In this document: positions 1-5,332 of the stretch, piece by piece | Layout: the number at the start of each line of letters is the position of its first letter | Position numbering within the stretch: position 1 is the first letter of the stretch | NCBI GenBank assembly: GCA_964387775.1 | Contig: CAYLZO010000300.1 | Location: forward strand, 1 to 5,332 | Reading direction: 5' to 3' | DNA: 5,332 bases | From: CAYLZO01 sp964387775 | GTDB taxonomy: Bacteria; Chloroflexota; Anaerolineae; JAAYZQ01 | Position numbers and translations under genes: made by a program | Notes under the pieces: generated by a model | What the model was told of the DNA's origin: nothing | Databases searched by the model: none | Seen by the model: only the letters and a program-made list of their open reading frames with translations

Positions 1-1
1 G

Positions 2-148
2 CCCACCGAGCCGCCGACGCCCGCGCCAACGCTCGCGCCCACCCAGACACCCGCCCCGACCGACACCCCGGCGCCGACGGCCACTCCCACTACCGAGCCG
101 ACGGCCACTCCCGCCGCCGCAGAGCCGCCCCCGGCCCAGGTCGAACCC
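2..148 (+). repeat. Pro/Thr/Ala-rich low-complexity linker coding region
   Basis: These 49 codons encode an almost pure Pro/Thr/Ala/Glu stretch (for example TPAPT, PTATPTTE, PTATPAAA). At DNA level the 16-mer at 73-88 recurs exactly at 97-112, a 24-base (8-codon) period. Such stretches normally form extended, flexible, extracytoplasmic linkers. Here it tethers the first helical repeat to whatever lies upstream, which should be the first periplasmic domain of the RND pump. Simple-sequence DNA of this kind is prone to slippage and assembly breaks, which may be why the window starts here. Confidence 0.8.
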
Positions 149-3100
149 TGGCCCGAGGTCGAGCCGGTGCCCTTGCCGCCAGAGTGGACCGAGGGCGCAG
201 CGGCCATGGGCCAGACGCTGGAAACCACCGCCGACCTGACCCCGGAGATGATGGGCATGTTGGCCCAATTCCAGCCCCAGGCCGTCGCCGTGCTGACGTT
301 GGAGCAGTGGCAAGCCCTGGCCCCCGAGGTGCTGGCCGCCGTGCCCGACGCGGCCCTGGCCTTTGTGCCACCTGAAATCGCCGGCGACGTGACCGATCTT
401 ATCGCTCAGGCGCAGGCCTACCTGGCCGCCCAGGAAGCTGCTGCGGAGCCAACCGAGACGCCGGCCGCCGGCGCCTGGCCCGAGGTCGAGCCGGTGCCCC
501 TGCCGCCAGAGTGGACCGAAGGCGCCGCCACGATGGGCTGGACGCTGGAAACCACGGCCGACGTCACGCCCGAGGTCATGAGCGCGCTGGCCCGCATCCA
601 GCCCACGGGGCTGGGCCAACTGACCTGGGAGCAGTGGTTGGCCTTTGCCCCCGAGACCCTGGCCGCCCTCCCCGAGTCGGCGCTGGAACACGTCAACCCC
701 GAAATCCTCGCCGAGGTGACGGACCTGCTGGCCCGGGCGCGGGCCTACGTGGCAGGGCCAACCGAGGTCCCGGAAGCCGCCACGGCCACGCCCGAGCCCA
801 CTGCCGATCCCAACCTGTTGCCCGCCTTCTGGCGACAGGCCGGCCAGCAGCAGGGCATCAGCCTGGAAACTGCCGAGGACATCACCGTCGAGGTGCTGCG
901 CGGCGTGGTGAGTATGGCCCCGCAACTGCTCGACACGCTGACGCCCTACCACCTGCGCCACCTCCAGCCCGAGGTGTTGGCCTGGCTGCCCGCCGATTTC
1001 ATCGAAGGGCTGCCCGCCGATCTACGCGCCGAGTTGGAGGTGCTGGCTGCTCCGGCTGGTGGCCTGGGCGCCGCCGCGCTGGCTGAAGAGGAAGAGGCGG
1101 CCCGCCTGTCGGCCGAGGCGCCGCTGCTGCCCGAGTCGTGGCGGCAGCCGCCCCAGGACGGCTCGCCGGCCCAGGCCTCCTTCGAGACCGCCGCCGATCT
1201 ACTCAAGAATTCCTTTGGCGTCGGCGCCGCCGACCTGCTCAACCTGATGCTCGAAATGGGCACTACGCCCAACGCCCCGCAGTTGATGGCCGACCTGACG
1301 CCGGAGGTCATCCTCTGGCTGGCCGACCAGGACCCCGAGTTCCTGCCGGGGCTCAATCCGGGCACGCTGCGCCTGCTCTCGCCCGAGGTGTTGGCCGCGC
1401 TGCCCGAAGACTTTATGGCGACCCTCGACCCCGAACTGCGCGCCGAGTTGGAGGGCATTGCCGCCGGGACGGTGACGGTTTTTGTGCCTGAAAGCACCAT
1501 CAACCGCACCAACGGCAACCCCAGCGTGTCCATCGTCTTTTTCCAGGGCAGCGGTGAGAACACGGTCACGGTTTCGCACGCCATCTTTGACAAACTCGCC
1601 GAGTTGGAAGTGAACAATGACGACATCCACTTTGAGATTGCCTTCGAGCAGAGCAGCTTTATCGAGGAGAGTGTCAGCGGTGTGGCCCGCGAGGGCACGC
1701 TGGGCGCCGTCTTTGCCGTGGTCGTTATCCTCATTTTCCTCAGCGGCTTTGTCAACGGCCGCTACCGGCTCAGTTGGCGGGCGACGCTGGTCACGGCCGT
1801 CAGCATCCCCTTGTCGGTGCTCATCGGCTTTGCCGCCATGCGCTGGCTGCCGTTGCTGCACAGCCCTCTCAAATCGCTGGCCGACGCGACGGCGAGCGTG
1901 CCCGTCCTGGATACCATCACCCTGCTCATTGCCCGCGTGTTCCCGGAGAGCATGACGCTCAACATTATGACCCTCAGCGGCATGACGGTCGCCGTGGGCC
2001 GCGTCGTGGACGACTCGATCGTCGTCCTGGAAAACATCTATCGCCGCATCCAGCGCGGCGACGCCCGGCGCGAAGCTGTCATCGGCGGCACGCGCGACGT
2101 GGCCATCGCCATCTTTGCCAGCACCATGACGACGGTCATTGTCTTTTTGCCGCTGGGCCTCATCGGCGGGCTGATCGGCGAGTTTTTCCTGCCCTTCGGC
2201 CTGATCGTGACCTATGCCCTGACCGCCAGCTTTGTCGTCGCCATCAGCGTCGTGCCGGTGCTGGCCTACCTCTTTATCCGCAAGGAGCACATGCCCGACC
2301 AGAGCGAGACCTGGATGCAGCGCGCCTACACGCCCCTGCTCACCTGGGCGCTGCGCCACCGCTTTTGGACCCTGGTCGTCGCCGCCGTCCTGTTCTTGGG
2401 CAGTTTGTGGCTGCTGGGGCAGCGCCCGCAGGCCTTCTTGCCCTCCCTGGGCGAGCCGAGTATCAACGTCACCATCGACCTGCCCAACGGCACGACCATG
2501 CTCGAAACCGATGCCCTGGTGGCCGAACTGGAAACCTACCTGGCGGCCCAGGAGGGCGTCGAGGTCTATGAGACCGAGGTGGGGTCGAGTTCGGGCATGT
2601 CGATGGAAGCCATGTTCAGCAGCGGCGTGGACCAGAGCGCGGCCAACGCCAGCATCTCGCCCGCCTCGAAGGAGGACCTGGACCGGCTGTTGCCCCTCAT
2701 CCGCGCCGAGGCCGAGCGCATCTTTGGCGCCGATTACGTGAAGGTCTCCAGCGCCGACCTGACCTCGGCCGGCTTTGGCGGCTTTAGCCTGGTGCTGACC
2801 GGCGACCCCGCCGACCTGGCCCAGGTGGACGACCAAGTCATCGCCACACTGGAAAACGTCGATGGGCTGGCCAACGTCTCCAGCAACCTGACCACCGGCG
2901 AAATCATCATCCGCATCGATGGCCAGCGCGCGGTTAGCTATGCGGCCGAGATGGAGACGCGGGACACGATGGGCGTCACCGCCGTGGCCAAGCAGGCCGT
3001 CGCCGACCTGGACTTGCCGGACAGCATCGCCATCACCGAGGGGTTCGAGACCCGCGAGCAGACCCAGGGCTTTGCCGACATGGGGCGGGCGTTGGTCATC

Positions 3101-3595
3101 TCCATCGTCATGGTCTACCTGGTCATGGCCCTGACCTTCCGCTCCTTCGTCCACCCCTTCACCATCCTCTTCAGCCTGCCGCTGGCCGTCATCGGCGCGT
3201 CGCTGGGCCTGACCCTGGCCAACCACGTGTTGGGCATCTCGGCCATGATCGGCTTGATGATGCTCGTCGGCGTGGTGGTGACCAACGCCATCGTCCTCCT
3301 GGAGCGGGTGCAGCAGAATCGCAAGTGGCGAAACATGGACGCCTACGATGCCCTGGTGGAAGGCGGGCGCACCCGGCTGCGGCCCATCTGGATGACGGCC
3401 CTGGCCGCTGTGCTGGCCCTCATCCCCCTGGCCCTGGGCCTCAACGAGGGGGCCATCATCGCCGCCGAGTTGGCGACGGTCGTCATCGGCGGTTTGCTGA
3501 CCAGCACCTTCCTGACGCTGATCATCGTGCCCGTCATCTATTACACCTTCGAGCGCACCGGTCAGCGGCTGCGCTGCCAGCGGAACAAGACCTAA
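2..3595 (+). CDS. RND-superfamily efflux permease with a helical-repeat insertion (5' end outside window)
   Basis: This is an inner-membrane proton-driven efflux permease, AcrB/SwrC-like; its substrate cannot be read from sequence. The frame is open from base 2, giving 1197 visible residues before TAA at 3593-3595, so TM1 and PN1 lie upstream. Residues 1-49 are a Pro/Thr linker and about 50-489 are four degenerate repeats. PN2 resumes at RTNGNPSV (502-509). Membrane segments lie near 565-583 (TM2), 594-612, 652-678, 700-720, 729-759, 786-805, 1029-1045, 1053-1075, 1078-1101, 1130-1147 and 1155-1182 (TM12). TM4 carries the proton-relay pair Asp670-Asp671 in GRVVDDSIVVLEN. The residue matching AcrB Lys940 is Thr1094 (GVVVTNAIVLLE), as in some Gram-positive-type RND proteins. 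The second periplasmic loop includes FLPS (812-815) and GGFSLVLTG (926-934), but is about 90 residues shorter than in AcrB. The TM3-TM4 connection is about 33 residues longer. GTG at 167 is not a credible start, because it lies inside repeat 1. RND membership is firm; the exact subfamily is uncertain. Confidence 0.95.
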   Translation, partial: PTEPPTPAPTLAPTQTPAPTDTPAPTATPTTEPTATPAAAEPPPAQVEPWPEVEPVPLPPEWTEGAAAMGQTLETTADLTPEMMGMLAQFQPQAVAVLTLEQWQALAPEVLAAVPDAALAFVPPEIAGDVTDLIAQAQAYLAAQEAAAEPTETPAAGAWPEVEPVPLPPEWTEGAATMGWTLETTADVTPEVMSALARIQPTGLGQLTWEQWLAFAPETLAALPESALEHVNPEILAEVTDLLARARAYVAGPTEVPEAATATPEPTADPNLLPAFWRQAGQQQGISLETAEDITVEVLRGVVSMAPQLLDTLTPYHLRHLQPEVLAWLPADFIEGLPADLRAELEVLAAPAGGLGAAALAEEEEAARLSAEAPLLPESWRQPPQDGSPAQASFETAADLLKNSFGVGAADLLNLMLEMGTTPNAPQLMADLTPEVILWLADQDPEFLPGLNPGTLRLLSPEVLAALPEDFMATLDPELRAELEGIAAGTVTVFVPESTINRTNGNPSVSIVFFQGSGENTVTVSHAIFDKLAELEVNNDDIHFEIAFEQSSFIEESVSGVAREGTLGAVFAVVVILIFLSGFVNGRYRLSWRATLVTAVSIPLSVLIGFAAMRWLPLLHSPLKSLADATASVPVLDTITLLIARVFPESMTLNIMTLSGMTVAVGRVVDDSIVVLENIYRRIQRGDARREAVIGGTRDVAIAIFASTMTTVIVFLPLGLIGGLIGEFFLPFGLIVTYALTASFVVAISVVPVLAYLFIRKEHMPDQSETWMQRAYTPLLTWALRHRFWTLVVAAVLFLGSLWLLGQRPQAFLPSLGEPSINVTIDLPNGTTMLETDALVAELETYLAAQEGVEVYETEVGSSSGMSMEAMFSSGVDQSAANASISPASKEDLDRLLPLIRAEAERIFGADYVKVSSADLTSAGFGGFSLVLTGDPADLAQVDDQVIATLENVDGLANVSSNLTTGEIIIRIDGQRAVSYAAEMETRDTMGVTAVAKQAVADLDLPDSIAITEGFETREQTQGFADMGRALVISIVMVYLVMALTFRSFVHPFTILFSLPLAVIGASLGLTLANHVLGISAMIGLMMLVGVVVTNAIVLLERVQQNRKWRNMDAYDALVEGGRTRLRPIWMTALAAVLALIPLALGLNEGAIIAAELATVVIGGLLTSTFLTLIIVPVIYYTFERTGQRLRCQRNKT
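149..475 (+). repeat. Helical repeat unit 1 within the RND permease
   Basis: First of four degenerate tandem protein repeats, 109 residues long including its linker tail. It starts with WPEVEPVPLPPEW, continues with LETTADLTPEMM, then the helix-forming core LEQWQALAPEVLAAVP, then VTDLIAQAQAYLA, and ends in a short Pro/Thr linker (EPTETPA). By hand alignment about 63 of the first 93 residues match unit 2. The first 50 bases match unit 2 at 48 positions, and both differences are synonymous, so the pair looks recently duplicated or homogenised. I do not recognise a named domain. Confidence 0.8.
476..811 (+). repeat. Helical repeat unit 2 within the RND permease
   Basis: Second unit, 112 residues, in the same order as unit 1: WPEVEPVPLPPEW, then LETTADVTPEVM, then WEQWLAFAPETLAALPESAL, then VTDLLARARAYVA, then a Pro/Thr tail (EATATPEPTADP). 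The recurrent PE-x-L-x-x-L pattern with a preceding small or polar residue looks like N-capped short helices, so an all-alpha fold is likely (inference). It is much closer to unit 1 than to units 3 and 4. Confidence 0.8.
812..1120 (+). repeat. Helical repeat unit 3 within the RND permease
   Basis: Third unit, about 103 residues and more diverged: NLLPAFWRQ replaces PLPPEW, followed by SLETAEDITVEVL, LTPYHLRHLQPEVLAWLP and LPADLRAELEVLA. It shares the LPxxW entry, the LETA-D-x-T box and the QPEVLAxLP core with units 1 and 2. Its end (DLRAELE) matches the end of unit 4, so units 3 and 4 form a second related pair. The tail is an Ala/Gly/Glu linker (ALAEEEEAARLSAEA) rather than a Pro/Thr one. 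The right boundary is approximate. Confidence 0.7.
1121..1468 (+). repeat. Helical repeat unit 4 within the RND permease
   Basis: Fourth unit, about 116 residues: PLLPESWRQ, then FETAADLL, then an additional segment, then a run of short motifs (LTPEVILWL, DPEFLPGL, NPGTLRLL, SPEVLAALP, DPELRAELE). These form a finer period of roughly 8-12 residues, each starting with a polar residue plus Pro and ending in Leu, typical of capped short helices. The unit runs directly into TVTVFVPESTINRTNG, where conserved RND PN2 sequence resumes. The junction at 1468 is approximate. Confidence 0.7.
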
Positions 3596-3599
3596 AGGC

Positions 3600-3684
3600 C
3601 CGTCATTGCGAGCGAGCGTAGCGAGCGAAGCAATCCCCCACCTCAACACAGCCGGGGATTGCTTCGCTGCGCTCGCAATGACGG
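3600..3684. repeat. GTCATTGCGAG-type palindromic interspersed repeat (REP/MITE-like)
   Basis: The left arm at 3600-3638 starts CCGTCATTGCGAGCG and ends AGCGAAGCAATCCCC. The right arm at 3654-3684 is its reverse complement apart from an 8-base length difference: the left arm carries an extra AGCGTAGCG-like duplication. The loop is 3639-3653. I recognise the sequence style as a widespread short palindromic repeat found in many copies in various bacterial genomes. This identification is from memory, without a search. It begins four bases after the permease stop codon, so its transcript would fold into a strong hairpin at the 3' end of that mRNA. No T-tract follows, so a classical intrinsic terminator is not supported. 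Confidence 0.85.
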
Positions 3685-3810
3685 CAACTCGTGCCACCTA
3701 CGTGCAGGGGTTATCGAAGCGGTATAGGCTTATGTTTCTGCTGTTGACCGTAGATATCAGTTTTTTTCAACGAAAAAGTGATAGATAGCTCTTGGGCGGT
3801 ATCTCCCGCG

Positions 3811-3837
3811 TTGGGGTTGATGCGCCATCAACCCCAA
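3811..3837. other. Perfect 12-bp inverted repeat (hairpin)
   Basis: TTGGGGTTGATG (3811-3822), loop CGC, CATCAACCCCAA (3826-3837): a perfect 12-bp stem with a 3-base loop. It lies 69 bases past the transposase stop codon in the direction of transposase transcription. No T-tract follows on either strand, so a Rho-independent terminator is not well supported. It may instead be a subterminal structure of the insertion sequence, or a hairpin that blocks transcription entering from the neighbouring gene. The structure is certain; its function is open. Confidence 0.75.
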
Positions 3838-3865
3838 GGGGCAACCCAGGCAAATGGCGTATGTT

Positions 3866-3888
3866 GTGGTATCGATGCCATCTACCAC
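3866..3888. other. Imperfect inverted repeat just downstream of the transposase stop
   Basis: GTGGTA (3866-3871) pairs with TACCAC (3883-3888). Inside that, GAT (3874-3876) pairs with ATC (3880-3882), leaving a 2-base bulge and a GCC loop. It begins 18 bases beyond the transposase stop on the minus strand and has no T-tract. It is a weak structure that could contribute to 3'-end formation of the transposase mRNA or could be chance. Confidence 0.35.
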
Positions 3889-3906
3889 GGGCGTATTTTG
3901 ACAATG

Positions 3907-5332
3907 TCATATTTCCGGAAGCTGCTGCCTGCGCAGACGTGATTTCCGAGAGCGAGTTCTGTTGACCAAGTGCTCAACCACCAAAGCTGTAGCATCTTGG
4001 GGTGAAAGCTGAGGCAGAGGCATCACCGCTCGCAGCAACTCACGCACATTACCAACCGATAACAGAGGCAAGACTTCAACCTCATACTGAGCCAAAAGCG
4101 ATGGGTCCTGCTCAAAGCGGCTCATCCAGTCGAGGCGGGTCTCAGCTATGAACCAACTAGCCAGGATAGTCAAGGCCAACTGGTGTTTCCACGCCTGGTA
4201 CTTCGTAGCTTGAAACTCGTCCCAGCCCAACTCACTCTTGGCGTCTTGGTTGCTCCGTTCGATGAAGTAGCGATGGCTCTTGCGCCAGGACATCTCTTTC
4301 AACGAGATGTCCGCTGCGGCGTTGCTCAACACACAGGTCACCATGCCCTCATCCCGCCGGATGAGCAGCCATTCTTCACGGACCTTGGTTCCATACACCG
4401 TCCAGACCCGGCGACGGCCAAACTCGGCTCGCAGCTCCCCTCGTTCGTTGGGCCGCAACGTGATGGTTGCACGTTCCAGTTTGTCGGAGTACAGCAAATC
4501 TTGAACCTGACATCTTTGTTGAGCCTGGATGCGCGGTCGTTTCGAAGGCTTGTTTCTCTTCGTCAAGGGATACACGATCTCGGGCTTGTCCAAATAGACC
4601 GTGGTGTTCGCAGGAACGTCGCCATAGTACTCGATTCCTTCCTGATCCAACTGATAACGAAGCTTGTTGTTGCGGCCATACAGGTCATCCATCGCGACAG
4701 CCACGAAGGGCACGCCGTTGCGCTTCGCCCGTTGGATCATCTCCCAGCCCTTCTCCGGTTTGGTCTGGAAGGTTTGAGTCTCTGGAATGCCCGTTTCCTG
4801 ACGAAGCTGGGCATAGGCCGGAGTGAACCAGCGCTGTTGCAGGAAGAGTTCGCCGTCGATCCAAGTGTTCACCCGCGGCGTCACCAGAGAGAGAAAGACG
4901 CCCACCTGACTCATCTCCACCTTGCCCAAGCGCCCATTGTGTTGTCGCCCGGCGCCCGCGCTATGTCCCCCAGCCTTCTGTTCAGCACTTTCATCCAGAA
5001 CCAGCATCGCGCCCGATTGAAACTCGGGGTGGCGCAAGATGTCTTCTTGAATGGCTTGAATCAGGGCCGAATGGGACCAGGGCGAGTTGCTGATGAAGTG
5101 CTGCATGTTTTGGGGGTCGATGTTCGCTTGCCGGCCGATTTGGGCGATGTTTCTTTTGCTGTCCATGCGTAACAAGCCACTCACATAGGCCAGCCCATAG
5201 GGGCTGGTGTCCCGAGTCTTGGTGCGCAAGAGAGGGCGAAACCTGTCGTAGAAGCTACCCAGGCGATCGCCCATCTGTTCGATTTCTTCAAGGGGCGGCA
5301 GGCCCCAACGGACCGCTTTTGTTGTCGATTCA
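3907..5332 (-). CDS. IS701-family DDE transposase (5' end probably outside window)
   Basis: Cut-and-paste transposase. Numbered from the ATG at 5272-5274, it has 455 residues, ending at TGA (3907-3909). The N-terminal part carries RTKTRDTSPYGLAYVSGLL and FISNSPW, typical of IS701 proteins. The first catalytic Asp is Asp94 in LVLDES, followed by GGHSAGAGRQHNGRLGKVE, the family's GKHSVGVARQ-like block. The second Asp is Asp196 or Asp197 in VAVAMDDLYG. The catalytic Glu is Glu339 in RYFIERSNQDAKSELG, fitting R-x3-E-x6-K (Arg335, Glu339, Lys346), although the Tyr of the IS4-type Y-x2-R signature is replaced by Lys332. The basic C terminus (RTRSRKSRLRR) may bind DNA. The triad is present and the frame is intact, so it could be active. 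The frame stays open for 19 codons upstream of the ATG (including LPPLEEIEQ, which resembles family N termini), and no good Shine-Dalgarno precedes it. I therefore extend it to the edge. GC is visibly lower than in the permease. Confidence 0.92.
   Translation of the reverse strand, partial: ESTTKAVRWGLPPLEEIEQMGDRLGSFYDRFRPLLRTKTRDTSPYGLAYVSGLLRMDSKRNIAQIGRQANIDPQNMQHFISNSPWSHSALIQAIQEDILRHPEFQSGAMLVLDESAEQKAGGHSAGAGRQHNGRLGKVEMSQVGVFLSLVTPRVNTWIDGELFLQQRWFTPAYAQLRQETGIPETQTFQTKPEKGWEMIQRAKRNGVPFVAVAMDDLYGRNNKLRYQLDQEGIEYYGDVPANTTVYLDKPEIVYPLTKRNKPSKRPRIQAQQRCQVQDLLYSDKLERATITLRPNERGELRAEFGRRRVWTVYGTKVREEWLLIRRDEGMVTCVLSNAAADISLKEMSWRKSHRYFIERSNQDAKSELGWDEFQATKYQAWKHQLALTILASWFIAETRLDWMSRFEQDPSLLAQYEVEVLPLLSVGNVRELLRAVMPLPQLSPQDATALVVEHLVNRTRSRKSRLRRQQLPEI
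3907..5332 (-). mobile_element. IS701-family insertion sequence, partial
   Basis: The transposase defines this element. Known IS701-family elements are about 1.4-1.6 kb, with one transposase, short terminal inverted repeats and 4-bp target duplications. Only the transposase body can be assigned here: the right end lies beyond base 5332 and the left end lies somewhere in 3685-3906. Its orientation is convergent with the permease, so insertion did not interrupt that gene. Confidence 0.7.

Larger units (their letters stand above)
3685..3906. other. Non-coding gap between palindromic repeat and transposase, probably containing the IS left end
   Basis: No convincing gene lies here. Base composition drops sharply in GC around 3705-3790 (for example T7 at 3761-3767 and A5 at 3773-3777), then becomes mixed. 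Two inverted repeats lie at 3811-3837 and 3866-3888. Because the transposase ends at 3907, the left terminal inverted repeat of its insertion sequence should fall in this stretch. It cannot be placed, because the partner end is outside the window. I found no clear YTAR-type IS701 target motif between 3685 and 3906. Confidence 0.6.

Noticed and set aside
167..169. GTG as the start codon of the permease
   Set aside because: The frame is open for 55 codons upstream with the same Pro/Thr composition. The GTG lies inside repeat 1 (EPVPLPPEW, repeated at 494-496 in unit 2), and TM1 and PN1 of the RND fold are missing, so the real start is off-window.
149..1468. Tandem repeats considered as a CRISPR or other DNA-level array
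   Set aside because: The periodicity is over 300 bases, the frame is preserved throughout and similarity is mainly at protein level, so these are protein-domain repeats.
1199..3697. Uninterrupted 832-codon minus-strand reading frame antisense to the permease
   Set aside because: It is a shadow of GC-rich codon usage. The protein is abnormally rich in His, Asp, Gly and Gln with no domain pattern, while the opposite strand encodes an unmistakable RND permease.
3761..3777. T7 and A5 tracts as an intrinsic terminator for either gene
   Set aside because: No GC-rich stem immediately precedes either tract in the relevant direction. The palindrome at 3600-3684 ends 77 bases before the T-tract, and the 3811-3837 stem is over 30 bases from the A5 tract.
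3606..3788. Small plus-strand reading frame of 60 codons in the gap
   Set aside because: It begins inside the palindromic repeat, lacks a ribosome binding site and has no protein-like features.
3898..3903. TTGACA resembling a -35 promoter box
   Set aside because: There is no acceptable -10 box about 17 bases downstream, and it would fire antisense into the transposase 3' end with no gene to serve.
4183..5172. 329-codon plus-strand reading frame antisense to the transposase
   Set aside because: It lies entirely inside the transposase gene in antisense, has no recognisable motifs, and the opposite frame carries the full DDE triad.

Overview
The window holds two genes facing each other across a gap of 311 bases, and neither is complete here. 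The left two thirds is one very GC-rich coding sequence on the + strand, already open at the first base. It encodes most of an RND-superfamily efflux permease (AcrB/SwrC-like). The right third is a minus-strand IS701-family DDE transposase of visibly lower GC, whose reading frame is still open at the right edge.

The organism is probably a high-GC bacterium. The Pro/Thr/Ala-rich linkers inside a membrane protein, the style of the RND core and the IS701-type transposase suggest Chloroflexota (Anaerolineae/Caldilineae-like). This is inference from composition and protein style; there is no phylogenetic marker in the window.

Layout: 2-148 encodes a low-complexity Pro/Thr linker. 149-1468 encodes four degenerate tandem repeats of about 103-116 residues, rich in PE-x-L-x-x-L helix motifs. 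About 1469-3595 encodes the rest of the RND pump: the PN2 subdomain, TM2-TM6, TM7, the second periplasmic loop and TM8-TM12. 3600-3684 is a GTCATTGCGAG-type palindromic interspersed repeat, starting four bases after the permease stop codon. 3685-3906 is non-coding and holds two further hairpins; the left tip of the insertion sequence should lie here. 3907-5332 is the transposase.

The most interesting object is the permease. A large repeat array sits where the first docking subdomain of AcrB-type pumps would be. The second periplasmic loop is about 90 residues shorter than in AcrB, roughly the size of the second docking subdomain. The TM3-TM4 connection is about 33 residues longer than in AcrB. 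Together these suggest a pump whose funnel/docking region has been rebuilt, which would make sense in a lineage without a TolC-type outer-membrane channel. The two genes have no evident functional link; the transposase is a mobile neighbour.
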